From: Prevotella sp. UBA2755
Lineage (GTDB): Bacteria > Bacteroidota > Bacteroidia > Bacteroidales > Bacteroidaceae
Length of the DNA: 10,505 nt
Assembly (NCBI GenBank): GCA_002353225.1
Contig: DEJF01000013.1
Span: forward strand, 1,361 to 11,865
Direction of reading: 5' to 3'
Shown in pieces: positions 1-5,679 of the stretch; within the stretch, counting starts at the first letter, position 1; the number at the start of each line of letters is the position of its first letter. The notes under the pieces are model-generated. The model made no database searches and was not told the DNA's origin. It saw only the letters and a list, made by a program, of their open reading frames with translations. The position numbers and the translations under genes were made by a program.

Positions 1-944
1 TTCACCGCCTCCTTGTCGATGATACTACCCTCCTTGACATAATGCGACACATCAGCGATATGCACACCAACCTCCCAGAGTCCCTTGCCGGCAGGACGGA
101 TACTCAAGGCGTCATCGAAGTCCTTGGCATCCTTCGGGTCGATCGTACAGGTGAAGACATCACGGAAGTCCTCCCTGCGTTTGATCTCCTGCTCCGTGAT
201 ACCTGGTTCTATCTTCTCAGCGGCATCCTCGACAGCCTTCGGATATTTATAAGGGAGTCCGTACTGGGCGAGGATAGCATGCATCTCCACATTATTGTCA
301 CCCTCCTTACCGAGCACGTCAACCACCTCACCCACGATGCTCTTCGAGTCCTTCGAGGGCCATTGGGTGATCTTGACGACAGCCTTGTCACCTGTCTTAC
401 CACCCTTTAACTTCTTCTTGGGAATGAGGATATCATGTACGAAGATATTTCCTTCTGTCACGAGGAAAGCATAGTCTTTCTCCACTTGCAGTTTTCCAAC
501 CGCCTGGTCCATCTTATGCGACAGGATCTCCACCACCATCGCCTCCTTGATATGGTTCCGACGGCGAGCCATCATCGTCACCTTCACACGGTCACCATTG
601 AGGGCAAACATCGAGTTACGCTCTGAGACGAAGATGGGTTTACCACCATCGTCCGGCTGGAACGAGTTCTTGCCATTCGCCTTACGGATAAAGGTACCCT
701 CCTGCACCTGTGTCTTCAGGTTCAGACGATACGAGTTATCAGATGCCTTGGTGAGATAGTCGTCCCAAGCCATCTCGTCCATCGTATCGATGGCGAGCAT
801 CTTTGCCGGGTGTGTATCGAGTTTCAGGGCACGGAATATCTGTTTGAACGAATACGTCTCGTTAGGATGTTCTTGGAAAAAAGTCTGCAGCATCTCTACG
901 ACCTGCTTCTTCGTCAGTCTTTTACCACCTTTCTTTTTACTCAT
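1..944 (-). CDS. rnr: Ribonuclease R, N-terminal part (runs off the window)
   Basis: This is a partial gene; 314 codons are visible and the rest lies left of position 1. RNase R is a processive 3'-to-5' exoribonuclease that degrades structured RNA in the cytoplasm. The visible protein starts MSKKKGGKRLTKKQ and has a winged-helix-like N-terminal segment (about residues 10-75), then cold-shock/OB-type domains (about 80-250), then the start of the RNB catalytic domain. The catalytic signature TIDPKDAKDFDDA is at about residues 267-279. It supplies the four metal-binding aspartates D269, D275, D277 and D278, with the same spacing as in the E. coli enzyme. I prefer the ATG at 944-942 because MSKKKGG resembles other Bacteroidota RNase R starts; an in-frame ATG at 950-948 would add two residues. 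The family call is firm, but the C-terminal S1 domain cannot be seen. Confidence 0.93.
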   Translation of the reverse strand, partial: MSKKKGGKRLTKKQVVEMLQTFFQEHPNETYSFKQIFRALKLDTHPAKMLAIDTMDEMAWDDYLTKASDNSYRLNLKTQVQEGTFIRKANGKNSFQPDDGGKPIFVSERNSMFALNGDRVKVTMMARRRNHIKEAMVVEILSHKMDQAVGKLQVEKDYAFLVTEGNIFVHDILIPKKKLKGGKTGDKAVVKITQWPSKDSKSIVGEVVDVLGKEGDNNVEMHAILAQYGLPYKYPKAVEDAAEKIEPGITEQEIKRREDFRDVFTCTIDPKDAKDFDDALSIRPAGKGLWEVGVHIADVSHYVKEGSIIDKEAV

Positions 945-972
945 AGTCATTCGTTTTTTAGTTTCTTTGTGG

Positions 973-980
973 CAAATATA
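973..980 (-). promoter_or_regulatory. Promoter -7 box for rnr
   Basis: The minus strand reads TATATTTG, a match to the Bacteroidota -7 box TAnnTTTG, about 29 bases ahead of the rnr start codon. No convincing -33 TTTG is visible at the usual distance, so this is a one-box call. Confidence 0.55.
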
Positions 981-1002
981 CAAATAATTCTCAATTTATT
1001 CG

Positions 1003-1010
1003 TATCTTTG
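1003..1010 (+). promoter_or_regulatory. Promoter -7 box for the epimerase-PAP2 operon
   Basis: TATCTTTG matches TAnnTTTG and lies 20 bases before the epimerase ATG. It is divergent from, and only 22 bases away from, the rnr box, so the two polymerase footprints must overlap. No good -33 box is seen. The implied transcription start (about 1015-1017) rules out the upstream in-frame GTG at 1010 as the translation start. Confidence 0.6.
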
Positions 1011-1030
1011 TGCCCAAATTAAATAAAATT

Positions 1031-2020
1031 ATGAAGATACTCATTACAGGAGCCAGTGGTTTTATCGGTTCTTTCATCGTGGAGGAAGCACTAAGACAAG
1101 GTTTTGAGACATGGGCAGCGATCCGCAAGTCGAGTTCCAAGGCTTTCTTGCAGGATGAGCGTATCCATTTCATCGAACTGGATTTCTCGTCGCAGGAACA
1201 GTTGGAGGCACAACTGAAAGGGCATGCGTTCGATTACGTGGTGCATGCCGCAGGAGCCACGAAATGCTTGCATCAGGAGGATTTCTTCCGTATCAACACA
1301 GAGGGTACCAAGTATTTCGTCAAGGCACTGCTCAACCTCCAGATGCCCATCAAGCGGTTTGTCTATATCAGTAGTCTGAGCATCATGGGTGCTATCCGTG
1401 AGCAACAGCCCTACGAGGAGATCCGGGAGGGTGATGAGGCGAAACCCAATACTGCCTATGGCAAGAGTAAGTTGGAGGCAGAGAAATGGTTGGAGACACA
1501 GTCAATACCTTATATTATATTAAGACCCACTGGGGTCTATGGTCCTCGGGAGCGTGACTATTTCCTGCAGATACAGAGTATCAAGCGCCACATGGACTTT
1601 GCAGTGGGCTTCCAGCGTCAGGACATCACCTTTGTCTATGTCACGGATGTGGTACAGGCGATCTTCCTCGCCTTGGAGAAAGGGGCTGTCGGACGCAAGT
1701 ATTTCCTCTCTGACGGGGAGGTTTATCAGTCGGCGACCTTCAGCGACTTGGTACATGAGGAGTTAGGTCGTCCCTGGTGGATCCGTGTGACGGCACCTAT
1801 CTGGCTATTGCGTATCATCACCTGTGTGGGTGACTGGTGGGGCAGGAAGACGGGTAAGATGTCGGCACTGAACAATGATAAGTTTAATATCCTCCGTCAG
1901 CGTAACTGGCGTTGTGATATCCAACCAGCCCGTGAGGAACTGGGTTACGAACCGCAAGTCAAACTCGCCGAGGGTGTTCGTCGCAGCATCCGATGGTATC
2001 AAGAGAATCACTGGTTATGA
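1031..2020 (+). CDS. NAD(P)-dependent epimerase/dehydratase (extended SDR family)
   Basis: This is a 329-residue cytoplasmic oxidoreductase of the extended short-chain dehydrogenase/reductase type. The N-terminal Rossmann fold carries the nucleotide-binding motif GASGFIG at residues 7-13. The catalytic serine region VYISSLS is at 111-117, and the YxxxK motif is Y143-GKS-K147. RPTGVYGPRE (165-174) is the conserved substrate-side segment. Residues 255-275 are hydrophobic and aromatic, which could mean membrane association or a lipid-like substrate. The length fits dihydroflavonol-reductase-like and 3-beta-HSD-like members. The ATG at 1031 was chosen over an in-frame GTG at 1010 because the GTG lies inside the promoter box. 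The stop codon overlaps the start of the PAP2 gene (ATGA), so the two are probably translationally coupled and act in one pathway. The substrate cannot be read from the sequence; a lipid or sphingoid-base reductase is one possibility (see findings). Confidence 0.88.
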   Translation: MKILITGASGFIGSFIVEEALRQGFETWAAIRKSSSKAFLQDERIHFIELDFSSQEQLEAQLKGHAFDYVVHAAGATKCLHQEDFFRINTEGTKYFVKALLNLQMPIKRFVYISSLSIMGAIREQQPYEEIREGDEAKPNTAYGKSKLEAEKWLETQSIPYIILRPTGVYGPRERDYFLQIQSIKRHMDFAVGFQRQDITFVYVTDVVQAIFLALEKGAVGRKYFLSDGEVYQSATFSDLVHEELGRPWWIRVTAPIWLLRIITCVGDWWGRKTGKMSALNNDKFNILRQRNWRCDIQPAREELGYEPQVKLAEGVRRSIRWYQENHWL

Positions 2021-2940
2021 GAAGTCTGTGGGCTGTCGAGAAGGTTATCTTCACTTATATCGCCTTCACCATCTTGTTGATGGTGTGCTTCTGGGACAAG
2101 CAGGTGAACGCCACCCAGATGCTGGTGATGCGTTTGGAGGTGGTGCTCCTTATCATCGCGATGTGGATGCTCTACTGTTGGAAACCCTGTAAACTGACTC
2201 GCTTATTACGGGTGGCGGTCTTGATGATTTCCTTGTCGTGGTTTTATCCGGATACCTATGAGGTCAACCGGGTACTGCCCAACCTCGACCATATCTTCGC
2301 AGGTTTAGAGCAACAACTGTTTGGCTGTCAGCCCTCCCTGCTCTTCTCCCAGGTATGTCCCTGGGGATGGTTCTCGGAGTTGATGTGCATGGGGTATGTC
2401 AGTTATTTCCCCTTGATGGTGACCATCCTTCTTTATTATTTCTTCCGCCGCTATCAGGAGTTCGGGATGGCATCGTTTGTACTGATCTCCTCTTTCTTCA
2501 TCTATTACACCATCTTCGTCATCCTGCCAGTGACAGGTCCGCAGTTCTATTATCTCGCGGCTGGTACCGACAAGATAGCGGCTGGCATCTTCCCTAACCT
2601 GACAGATTATTTCCTGACACATAGTGAGCGTATGGCAGCACCAGGTTGGAGCGACGGCTTCTTCTATCACCTGCTGGATATCGCCCATGATGCGGGAGAG
2701 CGTCCTACGGCAGCCTTCCCCAGCAGTCATGTGGGAGTGACCACCGTCATCATGCTCCTTGCCGCCCATACTCGCAGCAAGAGACTCTTCTTCTCGATGC
2801 TTCCTTTTTATATATTAATGTGTTTCTCCACCGTCTATATCTATGCCCACTATGCCATCGATGCCATTGCAGGACTCCTGACAGGTATTGTGATTTACTG
2901 GGTACTTCGGTTAAGGGCAAAAAAAATGGAACTCCGCTGA
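2017..2940 (+). CDS. Membrane PAP2-superfamily phosphatase/phosphotransferase (IPC-synthase-like)
   Basis: This is a 307-residue polytopic inner-membrane protein with about six hydrophobic segments (roughly residues 10-25, 40-55, 62-76, 122-142, 152-172 and 240-295). Known PAP2 enzymes remove or transfer phosphate groups on lipids or isoprenoids. The central signature RPTAAFPSSHVG is at 229-240; P235-S236-S237-H238 corresponds to the usual PSGH. The third motif is STVYIYAHYAID at 271-282, with H278 and D282 as the likely nucleophile pair. The Arg normally found in SRxxxxxHxxxD is Thr here, as tolerated in sphingomyelin/inositol-phosphorylceramide synthase-like members. The segments at 119-132 and 158-177 (ending PVTGPQFY) also resemble the inositolphosphotransferase-like subgroup (Pfam PAP2_3). 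The start is the ATG at 2017, overlapping the upstream stop by 4 bases. The last codons form half of the hairpin that terminates the opposing small RNA. The superfamily is firm; the exact reaction is unknown. Confidence 0.86.
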   Translation: MRSLWAVEKVIFTYIAFTILLMVCFWDKQVNATQMLVMRLEVVLLIIAMWMLYCWKPCKLTRLLRVAVLMISLSWFYPDTYEVNRVLPNLDHIFAGLEQQLFGCQPSLLFSQVCPWGWFSELMCMGYVSYFPLMVTILLYYFFRRYQEFGMASFVLISSFFIYYTIFVILPVTGPQFYYLAAGTDKIAAGIFPNLTDYFLTHSERMAAPGWSDGFFYHLLDIAHDAGERPTAAFPSSHVGVTTVIMLLAAHTRSKRLFFSMLPFYILMCFSTVYIYAHYAIDAIAGLLTGIVIYWVLRLRAKKMELR

Positions 2941-2988
2941 GTTCCTAAAAATCTTTGTTAACCTTAAATCTAATACTATGAAAAACAC
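2919..2988 (-). ncRNA. Candidate small RNA (about 70 nt) with own promoter and terminator
   Basis: On the minus strand a complete small transcription unit can be read. A strong promoter lies at 2993-3023. It is followed by about 40 nt of A/U-rich, apparently unstructured RNA that includes CATAGTATTAG. A perfect 7-bp hairpin (arms 2939-2945 and 2928-2934, loop 2935-2938) follows, then a run of eight Ts (2926-2919). The hairpin and T-tract form a textbook intrinsic terminator in this direction only. No ORF of meaningful length fits inside. The RNA is convergent with, and its 3' end overlaps the last codons of, the PAP2 gene. Its function is unknown. The existence of a transcript is inferred from the signals, not observed. 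Confidence 0.65.
2928..2945 (-). terminator. Intrinsic terminator of the minus-strand small RNA
   Basis: GGAACTC-cgct-GAGTTCC is a perfect 7-bp stem with a 4-nt loop. Read on the minus strand it is followed by A and eight Ts (2926-2919). Read on the plus strand it is followed only by TAAAAATC, so it may help stop the PAP2 operon but is mainly a minus-strand terminator. Confidence 0.75.
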
Positions 2989-2992
2989 GTTG

Positions 2993-3023
2993 CAAAGATA
3001 CGAACATTCTGAAAATCTGCAAG
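2993..3023 (-). promoter_or_regulatory. Promoter of the minus-strand small RNA
   Basis: The minus strand reads CTTG (3023-3020), 19 bases, then TATCTTTG (3000-2993). This is a close fit to the Bacteroidota consensus TTTG-N19-TAnnTTTG and one of the two best two-box promoters in the window. Transcription should begin near 2986-2989. Confidence 0.7.
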
Positions 3024-3102
3024 TTCTGACTGCATATTTTTTCTGTGTCCGCACACTTTCTTGACATAAATCAACCCAAAAGAACGAATTTCAACGAAAA
3101 AA

Positions 3103-3134
3103 TTTGGTTGTTTCCCAATTAATTTCTATCTTTG
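3103..3134 (+). promoter_or_regulatory. Promoter of the greA-HIT operon
   Basis: TTTG (3103-3106), 20 bases, then TATCTTTG (3127-3134): both Bacteroidota promoter boxes are present at near-ideal spacing. Transcription should begin at about 3139-3142, leaving a leader of about 87 nt before greA. Confidence 0.75.
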
Positions 3135-3156
3135 CACACGATAACGAGACATAGTA

Positions 3157-3213
3157 ATGATTAGGGATTTCGACAGGAAAGCGTCGGAATTCTTTATTTT
3201 TTTGAACATTTAA
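3157..3213 (+). CDS. Possible 18-codon leader peptide ahead of greA
   Basis: An ATG at 3157 opens an 18-codon reading frame that ends at TAA 3211-3213, 14 bases before the greA start. The peptide, MIRDFDRKASEFFIFLNI, is rich in Phe (residues 5, 12, 13 and 15). The frame runs through the whole terminator-like hairpin at 3164-3193, so a translating ribosome would melt it. This is seen directly in the sequence, but a frame this short can occur by chance and translation is unproven. Confidence 0.35.
   Translation: MIRDFDRKASEFFIFLNI
3164..3203 (+). terminator. Terminator-like hairpin inside the greA leader (putative attenuator)
   Basis: The arms 3164-3174 and 3183-3193 pair over 11 bp (three G-U pairs) around the 8-nt loop AGGAAAGC. 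They are followed by TTATTTTTTTG (3194-3204). That is a complete intrinsic terminator lying between the operon promoter and greA. It should yield a leader RNA of about 62 nt when termination occurs and allow greA expression when it fails. Confidence 0.65.
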
Positions 3214-3227
3214 ATAATTAAATAAGT

Positions 3228-3695
3228 ATGGCTTATATGTCACAAGAGGGCTACGACAAGTTGGTAGCCGAACTGCAGCGATTGGAGAGTGTGGAGCGTC
3301 CAAAGGCTTCCGCAGCCATCGCAGAGGCTCGCGATAAAGGCGACCTGAGTGAGAATAGTGAGTATGATGCCGCCAAGGAGGCTCAGGCTCACTTGGAGGA
3401 CAAGATCAACCAGTTAAAGGTGACCATCTCTGAGGCGAAGATCGTGGACACCTCTCGTCTGAGCACAGACTCTGTGCAGATCCTGACGAAGGTGGAGATG
3501 ACGAATCTCACCACCAAGTCGAAGATGTCGTACACCATCGTCAGTGAGAACGAGGCAGACCTCCGTGCTGGTAAGATCTCTATCAAGACACCCATAGCAC
3601 AAGGCTTGCTGGGTAAGAAGGTAGGTGACGAGGTGGAGATTAAGATTCCTCGTGGCACCATCAAACTACGTATTGACAATATCTCTATCGCTTAA
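3228..3695 (+). CDS. greA: Transcription elongation factor GreA
   Basis: This is a 155-residue protein, full length for the family. GreA enters the secondary channel of RNA polymerase and stimulates cleavage of backtracked transcripts, rescuing stalled elongation complexes. An N-terminal coiled-coil hairpin (about residues 5-75) carries the tip motif GDLSENSEYDAAKEAQ (38-53). Its acidic residues D39 and E42 match the metal-coordinating D41/E44 pair of E. coli GreA. The C-terminal FKBP-like domain (about 80-155) includes the typical segments SIKTPIAQGLLGKKVGDEVEI and PRGTIKLRI in part. The start MAYMSQEGYDKL is the first in-frame ATG; M4 (3237) is an alternative. It shares its promoter with the HIT gene 12 bases downstream. 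Expression is probably controlled by the leader hairpin. Confidence 0.97.
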   Translation: MAYMSQEGYDKLVAELQRLESVERPKASAAIAEARDKGDLSENSEYDAAKEAQAHLEDKINQLKVTISEAKIVDTSRLSTDSVQILTKVEMTNLTTKSKMSYTIVSENEADLRAGKISIKTPIAQGLLGKKVGDEVEIKIPRGTIKLRIDNISIA

Positions 3696-3707
3696 TCCTC
3701 GAATATT

Positions 3708-4100
3708 ATGGACATTTTCAGTAAAATCGCAGCAGGCGAGATTCCCAGTTACAAATGTGCGGAGAACGATGAGTTCTACGCTTTTCTGGACATCAACCCC
3801 TTGGTCAAGGGACATACGTTGGTGATTCCCCGTCGTGAGGTGGATTATTTCTTTGATATGGATGACGACGAGTTGGCACGCTATCAGCAGTTTGCCAAGC
3901 GTGTAGCCATCGCCATCAAGAAGGCGTTCCCCTGTCGTAAGGTGGCTCAGGTCGTATTAGGCTTGGAGGTGGCTCATGCGCATATCCACCTCATCCCCAT
4001 GCAGAGTGAGGCTGATGCCGACTTCCGCCGTGAGAAACTCAAACTCACGGAAGAGGAGTTCAAGGAGATAGCAGCGAAAATACAAAAGGCGTTTGAGTAA
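3708..4100 (+). CDS. HIT-family nucleotide-binding hydrolase (HINT-like)
   Basis: This is a 130-residue cytoplasmic protein of the histidine-triad family. Known members hydrolyse nucleoside phosphoramidates or dinucleoside polyphosphates. The N-terminal part, IFSKIAAGEIPSYKCAEN (3-20), and GHTLVIPRREVDYFFDM (35-51) are typical HINT segments. The triad is HAHIHLI at 90-96, with H92 the expected nucleophile. The C-terminal 30 residues are charged and helical, as is common in Bacteroidota versions. It lies 12 bases after greA with no promoter between them, so it is the second gene of the greA operon. The physiological substrate is not known from sequence. Confidence 0.95.
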   Translation: MDIFSKIAAGEIPSYKCAENDEFYAFLDINPLVKGHTLVIPRREVDYFFDMDDDELARYQQFAKRVAIAIKKAFPCRKVAQVVLGLEVAHAHIHLIPMQSEADADFRREKLKLTEEEFKEIAAKIQKAFE

Positions 4101-4105
4101 ACCCT

Positions 4106-4236
4106 TAGACCCTCTCAACTCCCCCTGTTTAGGGGGAGTTTTTTTATTTATATGAGTCTTATTCCTCCCCCTAAACAGGGGGACAGAGGGGGTCTTATAT
4201 TCCTCCCCCTAAATAGGGGGACAGAGGGGGTCTTAT
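4106..4236. repeat. Three units of a G/C-rich REP-like palindromic repeat
   Basis: A roughly 35-bp unit built around CCCCCT-gttt-AGGGGG occurs three times. Unit 1 (4106-4140) points one way. Units 2 (4156-4191) and 3 (4192-4229) are tandem copies in the opposite orientation, differing by one base in the palindrome loop (AAACA versus AAATA) and by a two-base gap. The arm beside each palindrome is GACCCTCTC in unit 1 and GACAGAGGGGGTC in units 2 and 3. The heptamer GTCTTAT recurs at 4156, 4192 and 4230. The last copy runs into the 3' end of the manC gene and provides its stop codon. The cluster sits between convergent genes, where such elements act as bidirectional transcription barriers; whether it is mobile is unknown. 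Confidence 0.75.
4117..4145 (+). terminator. Terminator of the greA-HIT operon
   Basis: AACTCCCCCT-gttt-AGGGGGAGTT is a perfect 10-bp stem followed by an unbroken T-run to 4145. It lies 16 bases after the HIT stop codon. The hairpin is also one unit of the G/C-rich repeat family found just downstream. Confidence 0.9.
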
Positions 4237-5339
4237 ACATACTCATCCCCATATTTGATCTGCACCTCATTCACATATTTGCGAACGAGTGCCGAGGAGT
4301 CGCCTTTCTTACAGATCAACAATACGTTGTCATTCTCTGCGACAATGTAGCCGTCGAGTCCGTTGATGACACCTAACCTGCCTTTCGGCAACTTGATGAC
4401 GTTGTTATGGCAGTCTTCCAGCATCACCTCTGAGTCGACTACCACATTGTCACCCTGTCCTCTGCTCATATACTCATAAAGGGCATGCCATGTTCCTAAG
4501 TCTGCCCATCCGAAGTCACAGTTCATGACACACACATTCTCCCCATGCTCCAACACGCCTTGGTCGATAGACAGGTTGGGATAGGAGGGATAGTTCTCCT
4601 TGACAAAAGCCATCTCCTCCTCAATGGTGATGTCCAAACGGGTATTGTCGAAACGGTTCAGCACTTCCGGGAATAACTGGCGGAAGCACTGGTTCAGGTA
4701 ATGGGCATTGGCAAGGATGATACCCGTGTTCCACAGGAACTCCCCACTGTCCATGAACATCTGGGCGAAGTCACGCTCTGGTTTCTCCACAAACGATTTC
4801 ACGGTGCATATCTTAGCCACCTTGGCACGCTCCGGCATGATATAGTCGCCCTTCTGGATATAACCGTAACCGGGTTCCGGACGGGAGGGCTTTACCCCCA
4901 GTGTCAACAGGTTGTTATGATGTGACACAAAATAGAATGCCTCTTCGATATTCTGGTAGAACGCCTCTTCGTTCAGCACCAACTGGTCGCTGGGTGTGAT
5001 GATGACGTTCGCCTCTGCGTCTCTGCGGCATACTCTCATATTAGCCCAGGCGACACTTGGAGCCGTCCCTCGGTTGATGGGTTCTATCATCAGGTTCTCC
5101 TCATGCAAGTCGGGGAGTTGCTCCCTGACAATAGGAGCATATTCTTTATTCGTACAGATAAACACGTTCTCTTTGGGCAGGATCTTCACAAAACGGTCGA
5201 AGATCTGTTGTAACTGCGTACGTCCTACACCGAAAAAGTCGATAAATTGTTTGGGTTTCTCATCCCTGCTGCAGGGCCATAGGCGCTTTCCCTTTCCTCC
5301 AGCGAGGATCACACAATAGTTTTTCTTGTTAATTTCCAT
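4233..5339 (-). CDS. manC: Mannose-1-phosphate guanylyltransferase (GDP-mannose pyrophosphorylase)
   Basis: This is a 368-residue cytoplasmic enzyme that converts mannose-1-phosphate and GTP to GDP-mannose, the precursor for mannose- and fucose-containing glycans. The nucleotidyltransferase signature AGGKGKRLWPCSR is at 13-25, followed by KPKQF (28-32). EPINRGTAP (86-94) and PSDQL (116-120) lie in the nucleotide-binding core, and FVEKPE (183-188) and WNTGI (203-207) line the sugar-phosphate site. It ends without the C-terminal cupin isomerase domain of bifunctional ManC/AlgA proteins, so it is the monofunctional form. The gene is a single-gene unit with its own promoter at 5368-5375, convergent with the greA operon. 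Its stop codon lies in a copy of the neighbouring repeat. GDP-mannose supply would be relevant to a capsule or surface glycan, but no glycan genes are adjacent. Confidence 0.95.
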   Translation of the reverse strand: MEINKKNYCVILAGGKGKRLWPCSRDEKPKQFIDFFGVGRTQLQQIFDRFVKILPKENVFICTNKEYAPIVREQLPDLHEENLMIEPINRGTAPSVAWANMRVCRRDAEANVIITPSDQLVLNEEAFYQNIEEAFYFVSHHNNLLTLGVKPSRPEPGYGYIQKGDYIMPERAKVAKICTVKSFVEKPERDFAQMFMDSGEFLWNTGIILANAHYLNQCFRQLFPEVLNRFDNTRLDITIEEEMAFVKENYPSYPNLSIDQGVLEHGENVCVMNCDFGWADLGTWHALYEYMSRGQGDNVVVDSEVMLEDCHNNVIKLPKGRLGVINGLDGYIVAENDNVLLICKKGDSSALVRKYVNEVQIKYGDEYV

Positions 5340-5367
5340 AAGATTAGATTTATTTCTTATTCTGCTA

Positions 5368-5398
5368 CGAAGATACGAAAAACCATGCTATCTACCAA
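5368..5398 (-). promoter_or_regulatory. Promoter of manC
   Basis: The minus strand reads TTG (5398-5396), 20 bases, then TATCTTCG (5375-5368), a one-base departure from TAnnTTTG. It lies 28 bases ahead of the manC ATG. Confidence 0.5.
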
Positions 5399-5468
5399 GA
5401 AAAATCAGAAAAAACAAGAAAAATTAAAAATTTTCAATTCTCAATAGTCTATTTTCAATTATTATTTG

Positions 5469-5476
5469 TATCTTTG
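5469..5476 (+). promoter_or_regulatory. Promoter -7 box of the tRNA-Leu gene
   Basis: TATCTTTG is a perfect TAnnTTTG box 15 bases before the mature tRNA 5' end. The upstream sequence is very A/T-rich and no clear -33 box is visible. Confidence 0.65.
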
Positions 5477-5491
5477 CACCCGAAATTTTGA

Positions 5492-5573
5492 GCCCAGATG
5501 GCGGAATCGGTAGACGCGCTGGTCTCAAACACCAGTGGGGCAACCCATCCCGGTTCGAGCCCGGGTCTGGGTA
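5492..5573 (+). tRNA. tRNA-Leu, anticodon CAA
   Basis: This is an 82-nt class II tRNA that decodes UUG. The acceptor arms GCCCAGA and TCTGGGT pair (first pair G-U). The D-arm GCGGAATCGGTAGACGC is typical of leucine tRNAs. The anticodon stem CTGGT/ACCAG closes the 7-nt loop CTCAAAC, giving anticodon CAA. A long variable arm (TGGGGCAACCCAT) precedes the T-arm CCCGG-TTCGAGC-CCGGG. The 3' CCA is not encoded; ACA follows the acceptor stem. The gene stands alone, with its own promoter box and a terminator. Confidence 0.96.
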
Positions 5574-5590
5574 CAAAGGTTCAAAATGGC

Positions 5591-5623
5591 AAGCGCTGTG
5601 AGAGTCATCTTACAGCGCTTTTT
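5591..5623 (+). terminator. Terminator after tRNA-Leu
   Basis: AAGCGCTGT and ACAGCGCTT form a perfect 9-bp stem around a 12-nt loop and end in a T-run (5619-5623). It lies 17 bases after the tRNA. Confidence 0.85.
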
Positions 5624-5679
5624 CATAAATGTTACAACACAATTAAACGAATACGACAGTGATACGTCAAAAGAGGGTT

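Noticed and set aside
1010..1030. Upstream GTG start of the epimerase adding seven residues
   Set aside because: The GTG overlaps the last base of the promoter -7 box, so it would lie upstream of the transcript start; the ATG at 1031 directly begins the Rossmann fold.
2305..2769. 154-codon minus-strand ORF
   Set aside because: It is antisense to the PAP2 gene across its conserved motifs and shows no family features.
2978..3064. Plus-strand 28-codon ORF beginning ATGAAAAACACG after a good-looking A/T-rich leader
   Set aside because: It has no promoter of its own, no signal peptide or recognisable content, and its sequence is fully explained as the reverse complement of the small RNA 5' end and its promoter.
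4156..4236. CRISPR-like array
   Set aside because: There are only two tandem units and no distinct spacers; the unit is a palindromic G/C-rich repeat at the end of convergent genes.
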